Source: Hyphomicrobiales bacterium (lineage in GTDB: Bacteria; Pseudomonadota; Alphaproteobacteria; Rhizobiales; Rhodomicrobiaceae). From it: a stretch of 33,042 nt of DNA. A program made the position numbers and the translations under genes. Below are positions 9,031 through 16,466 of this stretch, one piece after another. Location: positions 1 through 33,042 of the forward strand of contig JAHQVI010000129.1 of NCBI GenBank assembly GCA_019634405.1, in the 5' to 3' direction. Below the pieces are notes generated by a model. That model saw only the letters and a list, made by a program, of their open reading frames with translations, was not told the origin of the DNA and made no database searches. Numbering within the stretch: the first letter of the stretch is position 1; each line of letters opens with the position of its first letter.

Positions 9031-9532
9031 ATTTATATTAACGTTTTCACACGAATTCAGAGTATTGCATACAACATATATAAAAATGCGCATATATGAA
9101 AATTTGTTCATCATAGTCTGCAAGCAATCATTTACGCTTGAACCAATTAATAGACGACATACAGACTATATTACTATTCCCCTTAAAAAATTAAATTGAT
9201 TGTTGAATTTTGGCACAGAACTATTTTGGTTAATATTGTATCTATATTAAAATTCTTTATACTTCACAATTAAAAATTGAATTTTGCGCCCCAACGCAAT
9301 CTCAAATAGCTGGACGCACCTCCTAGCTATGATATCACATAGCCTAACATACATATAAATATCATCTAGAACTGTATTAGAATGATACGCTTCATTTTAA
9401 TACATCAAGATCGAGCTTGTATATAAACCTTAATATTATGTTTCAGGTCGTAATTACCAATTTATGTGTTTAGGTAAGACATTAAAGAGAGATGGAATAA
9501 CTTCCTAAACAATTAAGTCAAACGTAAATGTG

Positions 9533-9548
9533 CTGTGAACCATCACAG
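9533..9548. promoter_or_regulatory. candidate operator CTGTGA-N4-TCACAG
   Basis: Perfect 6-4-6 inverted repeat CTGTGAACCATCACAG, about 75 bp upstream of the GTG start of the WecG-like gene. Confidence 0.4.
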
Positions 9549-9623
9549 GAATTCATTCAAATTTATTTTTAAATAAACTTGGTTGAGAAATTACAAGCGC
9601 GATCTCGATGAGGAACATTTGTA

Positions 9624-10925
9624 GTGCGTACAGAAGCTGAAACACTTTTGAAACCAAATCGCGACGACAGCGCCAAAGTGACTATTGGCCTGACGTTTGG
9701 TGAAGAGAACCTCCAGGATCGCCGCAAGGATGCGCAGGCTGCCGCTAACGATCTCGACCGCAATGTTTACTGCGTTCTCGGCCTGCCGCTGGACGCGTAT
9801 GATATGGACGGCGCATTGAAGTCGGCCACCAGCGCGGCGCACGACAAATCCCGCTGCCTTCTGTCGACACCGAACCTGAATTTTCTCGTCGGCAGTCTCG
9901 GTAATAAGAAGTTCCGCGAATCCGTGCTCATCAGCGACATGTCCGTCGCCGATGGAATGCCGCTCATCTGGATCGCAAAACTGCTGGGGCTTCCGCTTAA
10001 AGAGCGCGTTGCAGGGTCGGAATTGTTCGAGAAGATGGTTGAGCAGCACGAAGTGGAGCGCCCGATCAAAATATTCTTTTTCGGTGGAGATGACGGCGTT
10101 GCCGAAAAAGCCAGCACCGAGATCAATGCAAACTCGAAAAGCGTCGAATGTGTCGGAACGCTCAATCCAGGCTTCGGCACGATCGAGGAAATGAGTAGCG
10201 ACGCCATAATTGATCAAATCAACGATAGCGAGGCCGATTTCCTGGTCGTGGCGCTCGGCGCCCAAAAGGGACAGGAATGGCTGCGGCGCAATCATGACAA
10301 GCTTCGGATTCCGCTAAGGTCCCATCTGGGCGCATGCATGAATTTCCAAGCCGGAACGGTTTCCCGCGCACCGCTTTTTTTCCAGAAATACGGACTTGAG
10401 TGGCTATGGCGCATCAAGGAGGAACCGCAATTGTGGCGCCGCTACTGGAGCGATGGTCTGGCCTTACTTCGCCTCACGCTCGCGCGCATACTCCCGCTCG
10501 CCATCAAGCGGCACATAGCCGACCGCCTTACGGCCAATCGCCCGAAGCCGTTTGAAATCGCGATCAGGGACGGCGTTGCAGCAAGGACGCTGGTCGTCAA
10601 GGGACACGCCATTGAGCGCAATGTCGAACATGCGATTCAACAGTTCAAGTCGGCTTTCTCCGGGAGTTGCTGGACGCTGTCGGTCGATTTGTCGGACACT
10701 ACCGAAATTGATCAGCGCTTTCTTGGCCTTCTCATCATGGCGCGGAAGGTCGCGATACAGAGCGGCGTCAGCTTCCATATCAAAGCAGGTTCGGCGGCGC
10801 TCAGAAGAGCCTTCGAACTGAATGAAGCAGATTATCTGCTCTCAGATGAAATACCGCATGCCGACGCCACAAGCGGCGGACGGACACTACCAATTCCGGG
10901 CGCTGCGGCTGCGGGTGACGCATAA
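9624..10925 (+). CDS. WecG/TagA/CpsF-family glycosyltransferase with C-terminal STAS domain
   Basis: WecG/TagA segments STPNLNFLVGS...SDMSVADGMPLIWIAKLLGLPLKERVAGSELFEKM, VALGAQKGQEWLRRN, HLGACMNFQAGTVSRAP..., LEWLWRIKEEPQLWRRYW; C-terminal TLSVDLSDTTEIDQRFLGLLIMARKVAIQSGVSFHIKAGSAALRRAFELNEADYLL is STAS-like. GTG start. Confidence 0.85.
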   Translation: MRTEAETLLKPNRDDSAKVTIGLTFGEENLQDRRKDAQAAANDLDRNVYCVLGLPLDAYDMDGALKSATSAAHDKSRCLLSTPNLNFLVGSLGNKKFRESVLISDMSVADGMPLIWIAKLLGLPLKERVAGSELFEKMVEQHEVERPIKIFFFGGDDGVAEKASTEINANSKSVECVGTLNPGFGTIEEMSSDAIIDQINDSEADFLVVALGAQKGQEWLRRNHDKLRIPLRSHLGACMNFQAGTVSRAPLFFQKYGLEWLWRIKEEPQLWRRYWSDGLALLRLTLARILPLAIKRHIADRLTANRPKPFEIAIRDGVAARTLVVKGHAIERNVEHAIQQFKSAFSGSCWTLSVDLSDTTEIDQRFLGLLIMARKVAIQSGVSFHIKAGSAALRRAFELNEADYLLSDEIPHADATSGGRTLPIPGAAAAGDA

Positions 10926-10959
10926 GGGTCAGGCAATTGATTTATGAATGATAATAATA

Positions 10960-10994
10960 CGTTAACCAGACCGTACAGAGGTACGGTGTTAACG
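10960..10994. promoter_or_regulatory. bipartite GTTAAC element, copy A, forming a bulged hairpin
   Basis: CGTTAAC-CAG-ACCGTAC-AGAG-GTACGGT-GTTAACG: 14 paired bases with a 3-nt bulge and 4-nt loop; shares CGTTAACCAGA and CGGTGTTAAC with 14832-14873. Confidence 0.65.
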
Positions 10995-11115
10995 AAGGAC
11001 GTATAAATACATTCAAAATTCTGAAATAATGCCCTATTCTATCCGGAGAATGGGCCAAAGCATCAAATCAGAATGTACTACGGCAGTTTGCCTGAAACTC
11101 CTGGAGACCCGTCTA

Positions 11116-11718
11116 ATGCGCGTCTTGTCTTCAACTTTGTCTGCGTGGAAACAACACCTCACTTTGAGGAAGGACGATGCCGGCGGCGCGCCCCGGCGTA
11201 TCGACGCCAGCGCTTTCCGTCAGATCATGCGGGAAGTCGCAGCGCCAGTCGCCATCATCGCAGCGGGCGAACCGGGCCAGCGCAACGGGTTGACAGCAAC
11301 AGCGATATGCTCCGTAAGCGACAATCCTCCGACTGTACTGACTTGCGTCAATCAGAATGCGATTGCCCATGGCTGTATCATTGATCACGGCTGTTTCAGC
11401 ATCAATTTCCTGTCGTCCGATCAGGAAGCAATTGCCGTTGGTTTTTCCGGCGCCAATAAGATTTATGGCGAGGACCGCTTCGCACTTGGAGACTGGACCG
11501 AGGGGAGCACCGGCGCTCCGCTTCTTCGAGACACGATTTGTTCGCTGGAATGCAAGCTTATCGATCACACAGCGGTCGCAACGCATACAATTTTCGTCGG
11601 TGAGCTGATAAGCGCCCGTACAAAATCGAATTGCAGCGCATTGCTTTATCAGCATGGCGCCTACAAACAGCTGGCTCCCGCAATGCCGCGTCCTGCGCTC
11701 GCCGATTGCCAGAGCTAA
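11116..11718 (+). CDS. flavin reductase-like (FMN-binding) domain protein
   Basis: FRQIMREVAAPVAIIAAGEPGQRNGLTATAICSVSDNPPTVLTCVNQNAIAHGCIIDHGCFSINFLSSDQEAIAVGFSG, L.CKLIDHTAVATHTIFVGELI: HpaC/RutF-type flavin reductase pattern. Start uncertain (11029 or 11116). Confidence 0.88.
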   Translation: MRVLSSTLSAWKQHLTLRKDDAGGAPRRIDASAFRQIMREVAAPVAIIAAGEPGQRNGLTATAICSVSDNPPTVLTCVNQNAIAHGCIIDHGCFSINFLSSDQEAIAVGFSGANKIYGEDRFALGDWTEGSTGAPLLRDTICSLECKLIDHTAVATHTIFVGELISARTKSNCSALLYQHGAYKQLAPAMPRPALADCQS

Positions 11719-11722
11719 TGCC

Positions 11723-12919
11723 ATGTTGATCGCGCTCGCCCAGTGCCTGTCCTTTTTCATCGCTATAGCCGCAGGGCTGACCTGCGTGCTTGCCGCAATT
11801 TTGCTGCTTGAAGTGCTTGCATCTTTTCTACCCGCGCGCGCCTACAGGCGGCAGGCTGCCAAACCAGTGCAAACCGCCATACTCATGCCGGCCCATAATG
11901 AGGCGCTGGGTATTGGCGAAACGCTGCGCAGGCTGAAGAACGAGCTTCTGCCGGGCGACCGCTTTGTCGTGATCGCAGATAATTGCGACGACGAAACGGC
12001 CCGGATCGCCAAAGCAGAAGGCGCCGAGGTCGTGATCCGCAATGATCCGGTGCGGCGAGGCAAAGGCTTTGCGCTTGAATATGGCGTCCGCTACCTGTCC
12101 GAGGCGCCTCCCGATGTCGTCATTATTCTCGATGCGGATTGCTACGCCGAAACCGGCGCACTGCAGCAGATCGGCGCGCAAGCCTTCAACACGCAACGGC
12201 CCGTGCAGGCCCGCTACGATCTCGATCCGCCCCCCGGCGCATCCAGCGATTATCTGACAATCGCCTCACTCGCCTGGACGATCAAGAACTACATTCGCCC
12301 GCTCGGATTGCGAAAACTGGGCTTGCCATGTCAACTCATGGGAACCGGCATGGCGTTTCCCTGGGACATTCTCGTAAAGGCAAGGCTTGGAACGGACAAT
12401 ATCGTCGAAGACATCGCTCTTGGGCTGGAACTGGCCGAGTCCGGCAGGGCTCCGCTGTTCCTGCCCGCGGCGCGCGTCCTCAGCACATTCCCCGAAAGCG
12501 CGGAAGGCCAGAATACGCAGCGCGCGCGCTGGGAACGCGGCCATCTGAACATCATTGCGCGTCAAGTGCCCTCTCTGCTGGCCCGCGCAGCCGCAAACGG
12601 CAATCTGAACCTTTTCACGCTGGCTGCGGACATAGCGGTTCCCCCGCTGACATTCCTGCTTTTCGCCATAGCAGGCACAGGGTTTACCGCTTTGTTAACC
12701 GTCATTGCCGGTGGCTGGATAACGCCTCTTGTTTTGTCCGCGCTCGCCGCAATCTTCCTCATATCGGCCATTGTGCTGTCAATTTGGCAAATTGGACAGA
12801 GTAACTATTACCTCATGTTTTTCAGACGGATACCAGCTTATGCTCTATCAAAGTTGACAGTTTATGCGGCCGCGCTTTCAGGGAAACCGATCGGCTGGAT
12901 TCGTTCCAAAAGAGACTAG
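11723..12919 (+). CDS. glycosyltransferase family 2, membrane-associated
   Basis: AILMPAHNEALGIGETLRRL, VVIADNCDDETARIAKAEGAEVVIRN, VIILDADCYAE, and QRARWERGHL; hydrophobic C-terminal segments. Start set to ATG 11723. Confidence 0.9.
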   Translation: MLIALAQCLSFFIAIAAGLTCVLAAILLLEVLASFLPARAYRRQAAKPVQTAILMPAHNEALGIGETLRRLKNELLPGDRFVVIADNCDDETARIAKAEGAEVVIRNDPVRRGKGFALEYGVRYLSEAPPDVVIILDADCYAETGALQQIGAQAFNTQRPVQARYDLDPPPGASSDYLTIASLAWTIKNYIRPLGLRKLGLPCQLMGTGMAFPWDILVKARLGTDNIVEDIALGLELAESGRAPLFLPAARVLSTFPESAEGQNTQRARWERGHLNIIARQVPSLLARAAANGNLNLFTLAADIAVPPLTFLLFAIAGTGFTALLTVIAGGWITPLVLSALAAIFLISAIVLSIWQIGQSNYYLMFFRRIPAYALSKLTVYAAALSGKPIGWIRSKRD

Positions 12920-12934
12920 TAACGGTGTCAGACC

Positions 12935-13639
12935 ATGAATCATATGCTTTTGAAGCGCGATCTAAGCGTTGACGAAACAAGAGAGGATCAGTTTGCGATT
13001 GATCCTATCGTCATTCCTGATGTTGTCCTGGCGCGCTTTGACGCCGAACGGCTCGCCCCCTGGAAAGAATCCGCTTTGCGCACCATTGCATTTGCCGAAG
13101 CCCGGTTTGCCAAGACTGTTGGCGTTTCAGGCATATGCGACGAGGTGGGCAGCAGCAGCATAACGGCGGCGATCGCACAAGGTTACAGCGATTATGGCCA
13201 CCGCACACTGCTTATCGATGCCAATAGCGCCGTTGTCGGTGATGCCGCTGAAGAAACCCAGTCGAGATTGCTGAACCTGACGGCCTCGGCAGCACCGATC
13301 AACAAGCGGCTGCACTATGTAGATCTCTCGCGGGTCGGTTTCGTACTTCCTCAGAAGGCGGACTACTTCCACTCAATATTTCAGACCGCGCTGCAATTTT
13401 ACGAGGTCATTATTGCGGACCTCCCCACCATCGTCACCAAATCCGGCCAGCCATCACCGGTAAATCTGGCGGCCGGCGCAGCTTGCGACGCCGTATTCAT
13501 CGTCTGCGAAACGGGACGCACGACCCACAATGAGATTCAGCAGTGTATGGCCAGCTCCAAGGTAAGCGGCATGCAAATCGAAGGCATTTTACTGAACGAC
13601 TACAAGCTGCCTTTTAACAAGCTTTTGTCGAAATCCTGA
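12935..13639 (+). CDS. CpsD/BY-kinase-like P-loop protein with degenerate Walker A
   Basis: Segments GVSGICDEVGSSSITAAIAQGYSDYGHRTLLIDAN (Walker A / A' region) and YEVIIADLPTIV (Walker B); position between GT2 and Wzz-like genes; no Tyr-rich C-terminus. Confidence 0.7.
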   Translation: MNHMLLKRDLSVDETREDQFAIDPIVIPDVVLARFDAERLAPWKESALRTIAFAEARFAKTVGVSGICDEVGSSSITAAIAQGYSDYGHRTLLIDANSAVVGDAAEETQSRLLNLTASAAPINKRLHYVDLSRVGFVLPQKADYFHSIFQTALQFYEVIIADLPTIVTKSGQPSPVNLAAGAACDAVFIVCETGRTTHNEIQQCMASSKVSGMQIEGILLNDYKLPFNKLLSKS

Positions 13640-13672
13640 CAACAGCCACCATTGAAGCATGTGAGTATAATA

Positions 13673-14776
13673 ATGAGCGCAACTATAACACAGACAATCA
13701 GCGAGTATCTTGTGCTCCTTCTCGACACGATCCGGAGAAGGTGGTTGGTTGTCATGCTCATAATGTTTATTGCCGTGCCTGCGGCCATATTCGCCGGCAA
13801 AATGTCGTCAACCAAATATACGGCAAAGTCGCTGATCCTGCTTCATGCCAATAGCAGCAATACTTCACGGCCAACCCGCCAGCAAATGATGGAGCAAGTT
13901 GCAGCCATTGAAGCATGGCTGAAAAGCGATCACATCATGCGCGAGTTGCTGCCGCAGATCATCAACAATGCCGATATGTCTGATCCAGGGGAGTTGTCCA
14001 TACTTCTTGGCGTCGCCCGTTCATCCATCAATCTTACGATGCTTGGTGGCTCGGCGCTTGAGATCAGCCTCGACGCAAAAGAACCCGACGGCCTCGGTCA
14101 AAAGCTTGAAATCATCCTTGCGCGCATCATGGAAGGGTTGGCCGGTCCCAATCGGGGCATCCTCAGCGCATCGCAATTTGCGCTTCTGAAACGGTCCGAA
14201 GTCGTCGAGCAGGAACAACAAATCCTGAGGCAGGTCATTGAGCAGTCAGAGGTCGGCACAGCCCAGGCGATCGAAAGCCGGCTTGATACGCTGCAAAGTC
14301 TGGAACGCAAAATCCGTATCAATCGCCGCAGCAACGCGAGCAGGAACAGCTCAGGCGGTCTCGAAGAGCTGACGAGACGCAAAAAGGACATCGAGCAACT
14401 TATTGCGCCGGACGCCAGCGTCCGAGCAGACCTCATCAATCAATACGCCATCTACCGGAAAGCTGTCACCGATTACGAGGAGCTGGAAGCCCAGATATCG
14501 CCACAGAGCAAGAATTTCTTCGGCGTTCTTGACGCCTCCGGCGTTGTCGTTGTCGGCCGCCCGCAAGACCCGGTCTTTGGTAACAGCCCGGCAAAGAAAA
14601 TCGCCATCGCAATCTTCTTTCTAAGCATCGTCGGTACGGGCGGGCTGGTCTTGCTGCTGGAATTGTTCTTTCCCGGCGTAAGACTGAAAAACGAGTTTGA
14701 AACGCTATCAGGACTACCCGTTGTATCGCGTTTCCAAAAGATTTCCTCAAGTCGGCTTACCGCAAAAAGGGCGTAA
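13673..14776 (+). CDS. Wzz/GumC-like chain-length determinant (polysaccharide co-polymerase)
   Basis: TM near N-terminus (RRRWLVVMLIMFIAVPAAIFAG), coiled-coil middle, Pro-containing segment GRPQDPVFGNSPAKK before TM2 (IAIAIFFLSIVGTGGLVLLLELFF). Start ATG 13673 preferred over TTG 13652. Confidence 0.82.
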   Translation: MSATITQTISEYLVLLLDTIRRRWLVVMLIMFIAVPAAIFAGKMSSTKYTAKSLILLHANSSNTSRPTRQQMMEQVAAIEAWLKSDHIMRELLPQIINNADMSDPGELSILLGVARSSINLTMLGGSALEISLDAKEPDGLGQKLEIILARIMEGLAGPNRGILSASQFALLKRSEVVEQEQQILRQVIEQSEVGTAQAIESRLDTLQSLERKIRINRRSNASRNSSGGLEELTRRKKDIEQLIAPDASVRADLINQYAIYRKAVTDYEELEAQISPQSKNFFGVLDASGVVVVGRPQDPVFGNSPAKKIAIAIFFLSIVGTGGLVLLLELFFPGVRLKNEFETLSGLPVVSRFQKISSSRLTAKRA

Positions 14777-14831
14777 GCCGGACGATCTCGAAAATATCGA
14801 GACTATACCAACAGGCTGAACATCGTTTCTT

Positions 14832-14873
14832 CGTTAACCAGAAACTAATTCTCGCGGACAATCCGGTGTTAAC
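14832..14873. promoter_or_regulatory. bipartite GTTAAC element, copy B
   Basis: CGTTAACCAGA (14832-14842) ... CGGTGTTAAC (14864-14873), identical half-elements in the same order and orientation as copy A, with an 8-nt longer spacer. Confidence 0.6.
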
Positions 14874-14940
14874 ACATAGAAAAATAAGAATAAAAGAATA
14901 ATAAAATTGTAATGCAGTATATGAATGCAGGGGTTGAAGA

Positions 14941-16407
14941 ATGAACATTCAAGGTTACAGTTTAAAGAACCGCATTGGACCGGAAGGCAAGAAACGCGAT
15001 ATGAATGCGCGCGTTCCCCGATCGGCGAATGGCGGTCGCAGGCTGAACACACATATATCCATGTTCTTGATCTTTGACCTTCTTGCGATCTTCTTGAGCG
15101 GGGTGGCTGCGAAGTTTTTTTATATCGACCTATATCTAGGCAATGAGGATTTACTATTTAAGTACATAGTATTATCGGCATTTCTGGGTATAATCTGTAG
15201 TCTTTTCTTCGAGCAGCTGGGCTTGTATAAAGCAGAGTTGCTTCCAGGGCCGCTGATCGGTTTCGGAAAACTTTGGAGCAGCCTTGCGCTGTCATTTCTG
15301 GTCCTGCTGGGAATTCTGTACGTACTGAAGGCGTCGGATCTGTTCTCTCGCGGCTGGATGTTGACCTGGTTCACCCTGAGCGCCGGTTCGCTGGTGCTGG
15401 CGCGGTGGTGGACGACCCGCTATCTGCGCAGACAAATTCAGGCAGGAAATCTCAAACACACTGTCGCAGTGTTCGGCACGCCTGCATTCACAGAAGCCTT
15501 CCGCCTTGAATACGACAAGAATGCATCGCTTGGCGGCATATCCGATATCTATGTCACGGATCCGCATGGAGACGGCTCCGATGTCGATCTCCGGCTTCAG
15601 GAATTGCGGCGCGCGATTCAGCAAGGTTTGTATGACACCGTCATAATCGCCCTGCCAATCACGGAAAGTGAGACCATCGAGGCCGCAGTCAAAAGCCTTG
15701 GCTCCTTCTCCACCGAGCTGCTGCTGTGCTCCAACCTCGAAAGCTATCCCTGCCCGATCAGCGGGTCACGATCCCTCGGCAATCTCAAGATGGATGTCAT
15801 CAATATCGTACCCAGTTCGGAGAGTGGACACATCGCCAAAAGATGCCTGGACTATGTTCTGGCCGGGGCAGGCCTGATCGCGCTCGCGCCGCTGCTGGCA
15901 ATCATCGCCATCGCCATCAAGATTGACAGCCCTGGCCCGGTCTTCTTCCGCCAGCGCCGGTACGGGCAGAACAACCGCATTTTCCGGATCTTCAAGTTCC
16001 GCACCATGACAGTTGCCGAGGATGGGCCAGTGGTCGTGCAGGCGACAAGGAACGACAACCGTGTCACCCGGATCGGCCGTTTCCTGCGCAGCTCCAGCCT
16101 CGACGAAATTCCACAGCTTATCAATGTGTTGCTCGGCGACATGTCGATTGTCGGACCGCGCCCGCATGCAATTGCGCATGATGAGGATTTCGATGCGCGG
16201 CTCGACCTGTTCTCGCGGCGCAGACGCGTTCGGCCCGGAATTACCGGCTGGGCTCAGGTCAATGGCTATCGCGGTGAAACAAACACGCTCAAATGCATTC
16301 AGGACCGAATGCAGCATGACCTCTATTACATCGACAATTGGTCGATATGGCTCGACCTCGAAATCGTTGCACGGACGGTCCTTGTGCTGGGCAAAAAAGC
16401 TTATTGA
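14941..16407 (+). CDS. exopolysaccharide biosynthesis polyprenyl glycosylphosphotransferase (WcaJ/ExoY/GumD family)
   Basis: Five N-terminal TM-like segments, central nucleotide-binding-like domain, and C-terminal sugar transferase FRIFKFRTMTV...GRFLRSSSLDEIPQLINVLLGDMSIVGPRPHA...RRRVRPGITGWAQVNGYRGET...DLYYIDNWSIWLDLEI. Confidence 0.95.
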   Translation: MNIQGYSLKNRIGPEGKKRDMNARVPRSANGGRRLNTHISMFLIFDLLAIFLSGVAAKFFYIDLYLGNEDLLFKYIVLSAFLGIICSLFFEQLGLYKAELLPGPLIGFGKLWSSLALSFLVLLGILYVLKASDLFSRGWMLTWFTLSAGSLVLARWWTTRYLRRQIQAGNLKHTVAVFGTPAFTEAFRLEYDKNASLGGISDIYVTDPHGDGSDVDLRLQELRRAIQQGLYDTVIIALPITESETIEAAVKSLGSFSTELLLCSNLESYPCPISGSRSLGNLKMDVINIVPSSESGHIAKRCLDYVLAGAGLIALAPLLAIIAIAIKIDSPGPVFFRQRRYGQNNRIFRIFKFRTMTVAEDGPVVVQATRNDNRVTRIGRFLRSSSLDEIPQLINVLLGDMSIVGPRPHAIAHDEDFDARLDLFSRRRRVRPGITGWAQVNGYRGETNTLKCIQDRMQHDLYYIDNWSIWLDLEIVARTVLVLGKKAY

Positions 16408-16466
16408 ACAATTAGTCATCTATACAAGCCTAAGATTACCCGGCTGAAACGACGTTTGGATTAAGT

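Noticed and set aside
9075-9098. CATATAT...ATATATG as a specific operator
   Set aside because: Low-complexity AT inverted repeats are expected by chance in this AT-rich stretch.
8749-9199. Two plus-strand ORFs (8749-9024, 8846-9199) before the EPS cluster
   Set aside because: No signatures; they overlap the LacI-like remnant seen on the minus strand and extend into AT-rich DNA.
14832-14873. CtrA binding site (TTAA-N7-TTAA) as explanation for the GTTAAC elements
   Set aside because: Copy B has only a near match (TTAA-CCAGAAA-CTAA) and copy A has none at that spacing; the shared portion is larger than and differently spaced from the CtrA consensus. Not excluded as CtrA half-sites.
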